From Symsagittifera roscoffensis (Eukaryota; Xenacoelomorpha; Acoela; Convolutidae), in the NCBI RefSeq assembly GCF_963678635.1, contig NC_087068.1, positions 124,001 to 188,000 on the forward strand: DNA of 64,000 nucleotides. Direction: 5' to 3'. Positions within the stretch are counted from its first letter, which is position 1, and every line of letters starts with the position of its first letter. A program made the translations under genes and the position numbers. The notes under the pieces are model-generated. The model had not been told where the DNA came from. It searched no databases and was given only the letters and a program-made list of their open reading frames with translations. This document shows, in pieces, positions 7,753 to 16,694 of the stretch.

Positions 7753-10700
7753 TTATAAGTTCAATTGTTTTGTATGAATTCCATCATCTTGTACTTGTCT
7801 TTTTGGATAAAATAAGCTTAGTCCTTTCTTTGTCTGTTCATATGTGGCCACCATATGATTTATAGATCTGAATCCTCTGTTAGTAGATGTAAGATTAATT
7901 GATTCATCAAGCACTCTCCTGTATTTTGACATGGGACCGTCTCCAGACTCTTCGAGAACTCGCTTGTTTAATCCTTTACAGTCATTTTCCCTAATTTTTT
8001 CCCAAGCAGCTCTCTTATCTGGTTCGATACAGTCTTATAAATTTTCTTCGGCAAGTGCCAAGTAAAGTGAGTCGGTGTCCATCTCCAACTCTTCAAATAC
8101 ATTCACATCACAGAACTTGTCAAAGAAGTTAGTGTAGAGTTCCAACATTCTCAGTTTTGCAAAAGTTCTGAAGTATGAAAAAACCAACAATGATGGGTTC
8201 TCTGTGCTCAATGGTTGACTTCAATAACTCCACCTCATATAAGTCCTTCTCAACTGTGTTAAGTCTCTTAAACAGTGGTTCATTGATTGCCTTATGAGTT
8301 TTTTCATCGTTGAGATATTTTGTGATTGTATGTCTCGATCTATCCATGATCTGATATCCATACGAAGAATTACCCAAAAGTTTCATTGTTTCTGCTACAA
8401 CTCCTGACAGAGGGTTTTCATCTCCTTCTCTTCTAGCATCAACCACTGAGTGAACAAATTTATTAAAGCATTTCCGAGGAGAATAATGAACAAATCGGTA
8501 AACTTTGGTGCATTGCAATCCAAGTTCCATATAAAAGTTGAAGAGAGGAGTTATAACTGTTCCATTTTCCAGCTTGAAACTAGATATCAGCATTCTCTGA
8601 GGATGCTTTAACATTTCGTTCTCGATCGCATAGTTTTTCATGTAATCTCCAATATCATCTCTTCCGACCTCAGTATTTTTGAAAATTGGAGGAAAATTCG
8701 CAATTTTTGATTTTAGCTCATCTGGAACAACTAAGTCGCACTGAACGTAGCCAAAAAGAGATCCATCTTTTATTTTTGCTAAAACTGAGTCTGTAGAAAG
8801 AGATATTTTATAGGGAAAGTGGGTTCTGACGTGATTTTTGATCTTGTCATCGGTTTTGAAACTTTCCCACCAGTCACACTCCCACATTTCTTCCACTTTG
8901 TATCCTTTCTCTTTAATGTATTCTCGTCGCATATCATCCATCTCTCTCTTCTTGTTTCCTCGCTCAATATCCTGTTCTGTTAAGGAGGGACGAGCTTCTT
9001 GACAGAAACAGAAGTGGTAATAACATCCCATTGCTTCAAACACTGTCTTACAGTGATCACAATAACCATCCACATTAAAACAGTCGATTTTTTTCTGTTT
9101 TCCAGATGTAAAAAAGCTCTCAATTTTACATTCTGGTCTTGATTCTTGATAAAAAGACATGACCATATTCTCAAAGTTGCAAGTTCGATTATGTCTAGCC
9201 TTGAATTTCTGCATTTCAGTGTCAAACTCCCATCTCGTGTACAGTCCTCTTGGCATATGTTGACACATTGAGAAAGGGTTAAGCTGGCTTGCATCAATTC
9301 CAACGATTGATTTACAAACATTTGATGAATTTCTGATGTATGTTTCATCAAGTACAGCTTTTCGAGTGAAAACGAAATAAGGTCCACCCGTCATGTCCTC
9401 TCTTATTTTTTCACACAAGTCTTTATCACTTTCGCAAAATGGATAAAACTTGTAATTTGTGGATTTCTGTGGACAAATGTTTGCTAGATTTGGAAGTGTG
9501 CAGCCAAGTTTTAACATATCTATCCCCTTGTTATGATAAAACTGAATCATTTTTTGAATTGCATCCAGGGTTGGAACTACATCAATGTTGTTGTACCACT
9601 TCAAAAAGTCTTTGAACACTGTCATTCCATTTTTCTCCCAAGTCTCTAGTAAGTAATTGTAATATCCAAGCCAGATGGAGGAACAGTCTTGATTTGAAAC
9701 TTTTTCAGTGCCTGCTGTTCGTCAAGCCTACTCTTTCTAAGCTTCTCATAACCAATGAAGTCTTTGTCTAGAGGATTGTTGTTTCTAAGTTTACTGAAAA
9801 AGGCTTCATACGGTGGCAAATCAGGAAAGTCAAGTTTGTCTGGGTTATCAAACCACTCATAGGGAAAGAATCCTTTCGTTTCGCTAGCTTTATAGGCTTT
9901 GAGAAAGGAATCCAGAGCAGTTGCCCCTCGCAGAAACTTCATTATGTCGAGAAATTTTATATCTCCCTACTTGAAAGATATAAAGTCATTTGCTTTTTTG
10001 ATGACGGATGTTTCTTGTTCTTTATCGCGAATCAAAAACGGGATTAGGTAGGACTTGATCAAATTTAAATCATATCTACCGCTGTTAAATCCAAAAACAG
10101 GTAAAGTATTTACATATCTCTCCAGATGTTGTTTCAAATCAATGAGTTGATTTTTCTGAATTAGCAAGATTTGTGTTGACATATCTGCTTCTTCCGAATA
10201 TTCATTGCATTCTTCTTCATACTCAAATTTGTTACTTGAAAAGTTTTTACCACGTTCATTCAGCTGATCAAAGATCTTTTTCATTCTTTCATTGACAGCT
10301 ACTTCAATATCTTGAAATTTTTTTCTCATTTCTAGCTTACTTTGTTCAGCCAACAGTTAGAGGTTGGATACAAAATCAATTATCAAGTTCTGTGGATCCT
10401 TGTTGTACAAGAAGATTGGATCATCAATCAGATTCGATGATAGGGAGACTGAAATGGGGACTTGTTTTCCAATCCAGGTTGTAGTTTGTGTTTCTTTTAA
10501 TTCCTCTGTAGGAACCCAAATTGATTCAAAATCGAAAGTTGCTAGATTTTTGAAGGGCTTGTTATCTTCAGAAACTGGAAGATTGAATCCTTCTAGTTTT
10601 TCAAACAAGGTTCCGCGAAGCTCATAGACGTTCTTTGGGTGAATATGTTTCAATCGGTCCTTGCATCTCAGAAGATGTTTGTTGAGAAACTCAGATCTTT

Positions 10701-11921
10701 TGAAGAAAGTATCACAACTAGGACACCGGAAACACTTGAAGAAAGAATCAATATCATTTGTATGAACGATATGATTGTTAAATCTGAGTAATTTGACCGT
10801 TTTGTCAAAACTTCCAATACTTCGTCGAGCTAGTTCTTCTACATTTTCTCCTTCTTGGATATCGAAATCGTATATAAACATGTTCCTTTGAACAATTTCC
10901 TCGACAAAAGGTAAGTCTTCTACAGAAACTCCACGAAAGTTTTTAGGATCATAACCAGATTTTGATATAAAATCTGTAAAGTATCTGGAAGTGTGAGAAT
11001 CGAGATTTTTGTGTCCGTTCATGTGCATTGCCAATGCGCGGAAAAGACACAAATGATCTTTGTAGGGTTCCTTGTCCTTGTTAGATAAAAGACAGTTAAA
11101 AGAATGGTTTTTCAGTAGAGGTTCGGGTAAGACAGAGTCCGGACATCCCATTGGGATGTTTTTCAGCAAAGCAGCAAAAATTGTAACGTTAGTAATCAAC
11201 TTGAATCGCCAATTTGTGTTCTGGCGTTCTTGGGTACATTGCTCCACAATATCAAATTTTTCTACTTTTCCTTGGTTTGTTATCAAATCCGCTTTCGTAC
11301 AAAGTAGGTGGGATTTTTCAAACAGCGTATAGTTTTCATGGGCGTAGAAATATCGATATTCACCAGTCTCAAGGTTTCGAAGTACAAAACCCAGAGCAAT
11401 GTTGATTTTAGCTGCAGAATCAAGCTTATTGAAGACTTCCTCTAGTTTCTCGTTGATTATTTTAGTATCTCACTTGGAAATTTGAAAGTTAAATACCCTC
11501 TGTCTCCAATTTTCCATCTCCGTATCCACCAAAAAATTTTGACAAGCACTAAGTTCCTCCTTCAGCTTTTCACCATCTTCCCCTTCTTCCTCCACAATCT
11601 TATTCAAGTCCGCTACAGTATCACTGGGTTTCCGTTGTTTTGCTCCATGTTCTTTTCTCCGATGTTGTTGGAGAGAGTAGTAACTTTGGAACTCTTGTTC
11701 ACAAGAAGGACAAACTGTCGACTGCTTTGAACTTGGTTGAGCATGCTTCTTCGCAACATGATAACCCATCTCCTCTTTGCTCTTTGTATAAAAATGACAG
11801 TTTGGACACTTATTTTCCTTTTGTTTTTCACATCTTTTTCGATGTCTGGCATTATCAGCTCTCCTGTATTCCTGACCACATTCCTCACATTTGATTTCTC
11901 GTTCCGGTTAAGGGCAGGCAT
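7753..11921 (-). pseudogene. Protein-primed family B DNA polymerase (pPolB), unit 1, broken
   Basis: This is the Maverick replicative polymerase, read right to left. Its N-terminal part (11,921-11,470) has three C2H2-like zinc fingers. At 11,010-11,050 an HLCLFRALAMHMNG stretch resembles the degenerate OTU-protease region reported in Polinton polymerases. A CPSC...H...C finger follows, then 3'-5' exonuclease motifs (DFES near 10,515; FGFNSGRYDLN near 10,085; LDSFLKAY near 9,900). The polymerase motifs are IVGIDASQLNPF (A, near 9,295), LGNSSYGYQIMDRS (B, near 8,360) and MDTDSLYLAL (C, near 8,070). The C-terminus ends at 7,753. Breaks: stops near 11,470, 10,357, 9,967 and about 8,040, and frameshifts near 9,680 and about 8,165, where a few extra bases separate motif B from C. 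The stops at 10,357 and 8,040 and the 9,680 shift recur in units 2 and 3. Confidence 0.9.
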
Positions 11922-12114
11922 TATCTAAAAATAATTGGGACGTTAGAAATGTTCCAAAATTAAAAATTTAAAGTACCAATTGAATGAAAATACTTATTTT
12001 TCGTGAAGTAACGAACTGTAAAATTTGAAGTAAAATTCAATTGACTGTTTCTGATTGGCAAACAAAATGATTGATTTAACCCAATAAAATAAGTGTATTT
12101 ATACTATCATTGAT

Positions 12115-12275
12115 GCCTACGCAATTATCTTTTTATGGTAATGACGTCATTCTTTGAATAGAAGTGACGTCACCGCCTACGCAATGTTCTTTTTATGATA
12201 ATGACGTCATTCTATAAATAGAAGTGACGTCACCACCCACGCAATTTTCTTTTTATGGTAATGACGTCATTCCTT
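12115..12275. repeat. Three 60-bp tandem repeats carrying five CRE/ATF sites
   Basis: Units start at about 12,115, 12,175 and 12,235 with CCTACGCAAT-like sequence and CTTTTTATGGTAATGACGTCATT. Full CRE palindromes TGACGTCA lie at 12,142-12,149, 12,165-12,172, 12,202-12,209, 12,225-12,232 and 12,262-12,269. The third repeat is truncated after its first site. TGACGTCA is the consensus for CREB/ATF bZIP factors, so regulation by a host bZIP factor is a reasonable inference. Confidence 0.85.
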
Positions 12276-12276
12276 C

Positions 12277-12299
12277 GAAAGTTCTAGAATTTTCCAGAA
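12277..12299. promoter_or_regulatory. Five-unit heat-shock element
   Basis: GAA (12,277), TTC (12,282), GAA (12,287), TTC (12,292) and GAA (12,297) alternate with exact 5-bp spacing, matching the HSF consensus nGAAnnTTCn extended to five units. It sits 72 nt before the ATG at 12,371 and about 355 nt before polB, directly beside the CRE repeats. Confidence 0.75.
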
Positions 12300-12370
12300 T
12301 TATTTTCAACCATTCAGAACTAAGCAGTTTCTAGACATAACTTTGGATCCAAAGTATTCATTTTTGAAGA

Positions 12371-12620
12371 ATGTCAATTAAAAAGCATTTGAACTTCCTA
12401 CAAGAAAAAAGAAAATATTCCGTGTGATTTCCTTATTGATGAAATAGATGTAGATTCTTACTTTTTTCACAATTTTTTGGACGTTTATGTTGTCCAAAAT
12501 AGAGTTCTTCGACTAAGTAAAGGTCTCTTTAGGGAAACTTACTCAATCAAAGAATTCATTTTTTATCCACATATTGCGTATCAAAATTATAAACTTACTG
12601 CTGAGTTACACCTGACCTGA
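12371..12620 (+). pseudogene. Small Maverick gene behind the heat-shock element (frameshifted)
   Basis: An ATG at 12,371 opens MSIKKHLNFLQEKRKYS. A shift near 12,420 continues in another frame (DFLIDEIDVDSYFFHNF onward) to a TGA at 12,618-12,620, about 80 residues in all. It is too short and broken to appear as a long ORF, but both halves read like ordinary protein. The family is unknown. It lies 72 nt downstream of the heat-shock element and is absent from units 2 and 3 because of the deletion. Confidence 0.45.
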
Positions 12621-12660
12621 ATTTTTTTAAAATTTATTTTAGAAAACTTGAAGTTAATAA

Positions 12661-12951
12661 AAAAAATCGTACGATAATATTTCAAAGACTCTTTTTATTC
12701 CCTACCCAACTCCCAAATTTGTCAAACCTCCACAGCGAAGTTCTTTATTCCTCCATTTTTTCAAAGATTTTCAAAGTTCAAAATCTTGCATGATCAGGTT
12801 TGGTATCAGATTTCCAGAGATTTGCTTTGAAAATTTCATCAACTTTGAGTTATCATCTCAAATCTACATCAAAATCAAAGAACTTGAATATCTGCTGAAA
12901 AATCAACAATTTATCTTCGATTATATACAAAAAAATCAGTTAATTTTATGA
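12661..12951 (+). CDS. Hypothetical small Maverick ORF
   Basis: This frame is open from 12,661 to TGA at 12,949-12,951 (96 codons); the first ATG is at 12,790. The upstream part includes LFIPYPTPKFVKPP and the downstream part is helical (IKIKELEYLLKNQQF). A TTTTAG acceptor-like site at about 12,643 suggests it could be a second exon. The TGA overlaps the ATG of the next ORF (ATGA), which supports real, compact coding. No family recognised. Lost from units 2 and 3. Confidence 0.35.
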   Translation, partial: KKSYDNISKTLFIPYPTPKFVKPPQRSSLFLHFFKDFQSSKSCMIRFGIRFPEICFENFINFELSSQIYIKIKELEYLLKNQQFIFDYIQKNQLIL

Positions 12952-13046
12952 GAAGACTTGCAGAGATGCTACTTTTATTAATTTTTTTTCTTTTGTTACT
13001 TATATCGTCAATATTTCTTATTTTTACAGCAAACAACTTTTGGTAA
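12948..13046 (+). CDS. Small hydrophobic protein, one membrane segment (32 aa)
   Basis: ATG at 12,948 overlaps the previous stop (ATGA). The product starts MRRLAEM, runs through about 20 Leu/Ile/Phe residues and ends FTANNFW. It is a likely single-pass membrane microprotein; small membrane proteins are usual in virus-like gene blocks. The 3' end is the right edge of the segment deleted in units 2 and 3. Confidence 0.35.
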   Translation: MRRLAEMLLLLIFFLLLLISSIFLIFTANNFW

Positions 13047-13117
13047 TTTGTTTTTGCGATTGCTTTTGTGTATATTTTTACTTATTTGGAAGACTTAAGT
13101 CCTTGAAAGGTTCCTCT

Positions 13118-13299
13118 GATTGGATACGACAACTTGAACAAAAATGAACAATTTTGTGATTGGAAACGACAATGTGTAAAATGGAGCTTTGTTTCCGATT
13201 GGACACGACTTCATCCAAGAATCCCATAAAAAGAAGCTGAAATCTGATTGGACACGACTACAATCAAAATAAGGAAAATCCATTCCGATTGGTTAAACC
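13118..13299. promoter_or_regulatory. Array of five GATTGG (inverted CCAAT) boxes, unit 1
   Basis: GATTGGAyACGAC-type units start at 13,118, 13,158, 13,197, 13,246 and 13,287 (the last continues TTAAAC), spaced 39-49 bp. ATTGG is the reverse of the CCAAT box bound by NF-Y. The array lies about 200-380 nt before the small gene at 13,500 and is retained in units 2 (29,664-29,839) and 3 (37,706-37,881). Confidence 0.6.
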
Positions 13300-13337
13300 C
13301 ACACATTCCAGTTCTCTTAATTAAAAATTATTTTATC

Positions 13338-13433
13338 TTCAACTTAACTACCGTCAACTACCTCCTCTCTCAGCTCTAAATACAATAATTTCAACTTATC
13401 TTCCGTCAGCTACCTCCTTTATCAACTGTAAAT
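13338..13433. repeat. Direct repeat of about 44 bp (two copies)
   Basis: TTCAACTTA...CCGTCA.CTACCTCCT occurs at 13,338-13,381 and again at about 13,390-13,433 with a few differences. It is also present in units 2 and 3. It forms the proximal leader or promoter of the following small gene. Confidence 0.6.
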
Positions 13434-13499
13434 CTTGTTTTTACTCATTAACTCAACTTATTGCTCAAAATAATCTTCTCAGTGCAAAACAACAACCTT

Positions 13500-13965
13500 A
13501 TGTTCTCGGTGGAATTTTCGGCTGATTTAGTACAAATCCAAGTGCGAGAAACAGTTTGTGGAGTTTTTCTGGCACGACTGGACATCCCAATCCAAGTCTG
13601 GTATATGGTGGAGGTGATGCGCAGGGATTTCAACGAACATCATATAACACAAGTACCCCCCTACAGAGAAACAACTTGGAGAAATGCAAATGATGGAGGA
13701 AGTGGCCGAGCATGTGGGAATGAACTACACCGAAATTCCTGACTCTAGATATGTGGCTCAACCATTCGACGATTTCCTCTTTCCTTGGGAAGAGGGATCG
13801 GTGGACAACCCAATTACAATCGAAGAGGATGAGGGGTTCTCTGAGCCAAGAACTCCAGTCAGCGAACCACCAAGACAACCACCAGTGATGGAGGCAAGAC
13901 CAGCTTTGCGCTCCATTGAGAACTTGCAAAATTCTTCAGCTGCTCGACAGCTCTTTGATTTGTAA
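13500..13965 (+). pseudogene. Hypothetical Maverick protein, unit 1 (about 150 aa, one frameshift)
   Basis: ATG at 13,500 opens MFSVEFSADLVQIQVRET. After a shift near 13,645-13,660, around a C run, the other frame continues through QMMEEVAEHVGMN to a TAA at 13,963-13,965. The second part is acidic and proline-rich. No known family. In unit 2 the first part is joined in frame to the SGNH module. In unit 3 a premature TAG shortens it. Confidence 0.45.
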
Positions 13966-14718
13966 ATAAATTGGTTACTGTCTTGTGCTTTGTAATTTAA
14001 TTTCTTTGTATCTAGTAAATTTATTTTCAAGAGATAGGAACAAAGAGATCATAGAAAAGTTCATTAAGAAATTTCAAAGGTGAAATTTTGCTAAAAATGA
14101 AACTAATTGAGCATCTGGTAAACAGTTTTATAAAATTTTGTTAGAAAGATGGCAAAAAATATTAGACCAATTTTTTCAAGCTTGTTAAAAACTTTACATT
14201 AATTTTTGCACCATGCAAAAAACTTTTTTTAATTTTTTTTTGCCTACTTGTTAAAAAAATCAAAGAAAATCAGAGAAATCATTTCATTAAATATTTTCGC
14301 ATTTTAAAGAAAACTGAAAGAAGATTTTCTTGCACTGTAAATATTTAAATAAAATGAAAATCTTTGTTTTATTTTTGATCATAAAAAAAGTCTCTTTTTT
14401 GCATGTATATTGATCAAAAGTATTGGAATAACAATGTATTAAGATAGGGAATAGTACTCAAAGTCAGCAATTATGAAAAAATTTTAGCAATAATTTAACA
14501 AGTTTTTTACATTAGAGTTTTGCAATTTTTGCATTTGAATAAGAAAAAATAAGTTAGATTTTTGTATTTGTTTTCAAAAAAACCACGAAAAAACTTGCAT
14601 CTAACACAAAAAATTTGTTGAAAATTTTTGCACACTTGTTGAAAAAACCAAAACGGTTTCTGCATCTTGTAAAAAAGTTAAATTAAATTTTTGCAAACGT
14701 GTTGAAAAAGTCAAATCC
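13966..14718. repeat. AT-rich spacer with degenerate repeats of about 30 bp
   Basis: No gene seen. A degenerate unit of the form TTTTTGCAnnCTTGTTGAAAAA recurs around 14,175-14,215, 14,240-14,265, 14,620-14,650 and 14,685-14,710. At 14,431-14,452 a 22-nt sequence occurs whose exact reverse complement lies at 46,536-46,557. Confidence 0.5.
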
Positions 14719-14967
14719 ATGGAGCAGGAACTTGCGAACTGTCATGCGGTGTATGATGTAGCAACATACAAGAAGTGAAGGGTGTGTGTCAAAACCAAGA
14801 AGTACAGTGTGAACAAGCCACCCTACATTCAGATTCGACTCTTCACTGCAAAGGACAACGAAGTTTTGAAGCAAGTTGCCTATGTCAACTATACTTTGAA
14901 CGAATTCAAAGAAATTGCCCAAGTCTTGGGAGATTTTATGTTTGTTGAGAACTGTAATGTTCACTAA
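14719..14967 (+). pseudogene. Small PC4/p15-like protein, unit 1 (in-frame TGA)
   Basis: ATG at 14,719 starts MEQELANCHAVYDV; after TGA (14,776-14,778) the same frame continues to 14,967, 82 codons in all. The pattern of a short beta-rich stretch (PPYIQIRLFTAK) followed by a helix (LNEFKEIAQVLGDF) resembles the PC4 single-stranded DNA-binding fold. That is only a resemblance by eye. The same TGA is in unit 3, so it predates the duplication. AAG-TGA-AGG could derive from a CGA Arg codon. Confidence 0.35.
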
Positions 14968-15053
14968 TTTTATTGAGTGATGTTATTATAGTAATGTAAT
15001 TCAAATATTCATCTTCTTGAATCATTTTTTAAAACTTCTTTGAGCTGAGCAGT

Positions 15054-15459
15054 ATGAGTTGGAACATTGGTTTTTCAAGAAATCTTGTTTTAAAGCTTCG
15101 AAATAAATTGGGACTTTTTCATATCGTCTTACAAGAAAATTCCCAGAAATTTTCACTAACAGTTTTGGAATCTCAAAATTTACCAAAATTGCAAGATTTG
15201 GATACAGAATCACAAATTTTTCAATTTGAGTGGACTTTGCTAAGTTATCGTTCAGATATTAAGAAAATATATCTTATAGAGTATCGTAGAAAAGGAAACA
15301 CCTGAAAAAACAATCAGAAATTTCAGTTGAAAAAAAAAAGAGTATGATAATTTGGTTGATTTTATCCCGTCAGTTTTGTCTTATGTAGAAACATTCAAAA
15401 AAACTTGTATCATTATTGGCGAATGCACTGTAGAAAATGAACATGCAGAAATTGAATGA
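15054..15459 (+). pseudogene. Hypothetical Maverick protein, unit 1 (frameshifted)
   Basis: ATG at 15,054 opens MSWNIGFSRNLVLKL; the first frame stops at 15,305. A second frame (DFIPSVLSYVETFKK, then GECTVENEHAEIE) runs to TGA at 15,457-15,459. The likely full length is about 135 aa with at least one shift at a poly-A tract. Unit 3 has an extra stretch (HNGRRKFF) missing here. The family is unknown, and its stop overlaps the next ORF. Confidence 0.4.
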
Positions 15460-15841
15460 AATTCTCAGAAATTTCGATTTGACAAAACATGATTTTTCAT
15501 CAAATACAAAAAGAAAAAATTAATTTCTTTGTACCTGTATTGTTTTGGATCCAAACATAAATTTGAAAGAAATAGACCAAAAATTTCCTTTTGGGGGTCT
15601 AATTGGATACGCAAATTCTTGTATGGATTACTTTTTTGCAAATTCAAAAGTTTTCAGACTTCATATAGTTTTACATGATGCAGCTGGATCTGTGAAGTCT
15701 ACTACTTGTAAGGGACCTGGCTATTATTATGTTTTACCTAGTTTTCCAAGTTCTTGTTTTGTTGGTCACGTGTCTGGATTGTTATTCTGTTTATATGTTA
15801 AACTTTTTGTTTCATCAGTATATGCATTGTTCGATTGTTAG
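15437..15841 (+). pseudogene. Hypothetical Cys/His-containing Maverick protein, unit 1
   Basis: ATG at 15,437 begins MNMQKLNEILRNFDLTKHD. After one in-frame TAA near 15,521 the same frame is open to 15,841 (134 codons in total). The C-terminal half has several Cys and His residues (HDAAGSVKSTTC; SSCFVGHVSG). It lies before the exonuclease-like and ATPase genes, where an adenain-like cysteine protease might be expected, but I cannot identify the catalytic triad and do not assign it. Confidence 0.35.
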
Positions 15842-15854
15842 TTATTCTAACTAA

Positions 15855-15880
15855 AATTTTCAGCGAAAACAGTTACCATC
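15855..15880 (+). promoter_or_regulatory. Splice or trans-splice acceptor before the 15,881 gene
   Basis: CTAAAATTTTCAG ends at about 15,863, 17 nt before ATG. It matches the nematode acceptor consensus TTTTCAG. With no obvious upstream exon in frame it may be a spliced-leader site. It is conserved in unit 3 (about 40,472-40,485). Confidence 0.45.
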
Positions 15881-16350
15881 ATGAGTCTAGTTGTTTTGGA
15901 TATTGAATGTATTGAAAACAAAATAGTTAAAGAATTAGGAGTTTATCAAAAAGGACAACCTGTGGGATATTCCTTTCTTCCTCCCAAAAAATTCAAAGCT
16001 ACATCTCAGTCTGCTTGGTGTACGAAGCATCTTCATGGAATCAATTGGAACAGTGGCCATGAAAAACATACTGAGCTTGAAAAAATATTGAAAAAATTAA
16101 AAGCTCCAGAAACGGAGTTTTTGCAAAAGGTTATGAAAAATGTAAAATTCTGTCAGAAATTCTGGAAACAAAGGTTACAAACTTGGATGATTACGCATGT
16201 CCAAAAGTTCAGAATTTGATTTTCAAAGATGAAGAATATGATTGGTGGTGTAGCAACTACCCATTTCGTCATGCAAATACTCTTCACTGTGCAGAAAGAA
16301 AAGCATTTGCATACGGAACGTGGACTCGATGTTTTTTTAATAAATTATAA
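15881..16350 (+). pseudogene. RNase H-fold/DEDD exonuclease-like protein, unit 1 (frameshifted)
   Basis: MSLVVLDIECIENKIVKELG resembles an ExoI-type motif (hydrophobics, then D-x-E). Then come GYSFLPPK and a Trp-rich WCTKHLHGINWNSG. After a -1 shift at an A run near 16,140 the other frame gives DDYACPKVQN, WCSNYPFRHAN and HCAERKAFAYG, ending at TAA 16,348-16,350. It would be about 156 aa. The shift also occurs in unit 3. The role is unknown; nuclease-like proteins in this position occur in other Mavericks. Confidence 0.5.
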
Positions 16351-16430
16351 ATTACCTTACTAATTTTGTATTATCGTGTTTTTGAAATTTAAATGTTGAT
16401 CATTATCAATTTTTTCATTCCAAAGTTGAG

Positions 16431-16694
16431 ATGGGAGATGAATGTGACAAACAATTAAATTTAGGAAATTTTGTTTTTGATGAGGAAAATCATAAATGAA
16501 AATCTTGGAAGTTTTTTGGACGTACGTGTAATAGATCTCTTTTAGTGTTTATGTGCCAATTTTTTGTCATAATTTCAATACTAGCTTGTGCAATCGTTCG
16601 AATAATGTTATCCACTACATGTGAAGAAACAACAGTTTGGGTAGCAATTTTATCAAGTACAGTCGGTTATATTTTACCTTCTCCAAAGCTATGA
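16431..16694 (+). pseudogene. Small two-helix membrane protein, unit 1 (in-frame TGA)
   Basis: ATG at 16,431 starts MGDECDKQLNLGNFVFDEE. A TGA near 16,500 is followed in the same frame by a hydrophobic segment (LLVFMCQFFVIISILACAIV) and a second one (VWVAILSSTVGYIL), ending TGA 16,692-16,694. This stop overlaps the ATPase start (ATGA at 16,691), an operon-like link. It is probably a virion or assembly membrane protein. The same TGA is in unit 3. Confidence 0.5.

Larger units (their letters stand above)
11922..12370. promoter_or_regulatory. Divergent control region between polB and rightward small genes
   Basis: This interval lies between the start of polB (leftward) and a small + strand gene starting at 12,371. 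It contains three 60-bp tandem repeats with five TGACGTCA sites and a five-unit heat-shock element, both listed separately. Units 2 and 3 have lost it through a 1,889-bp deletion (11,151 to 13,040). Confidence 0.7.

Noticed and set aside
12115..12275. CRISPR-like array
   Set aside because: Only three units of 60 bp with no unique spacers; the repeats are promoter-type with CRE palindromes in eukaryotic DNA.
15437..15841. Adenain-like cysteine protease
   Set aside because: The position fits and Cys/His residues occur, but I could not line up a His-Asp-Cys triad, so it is left as hypothetical.
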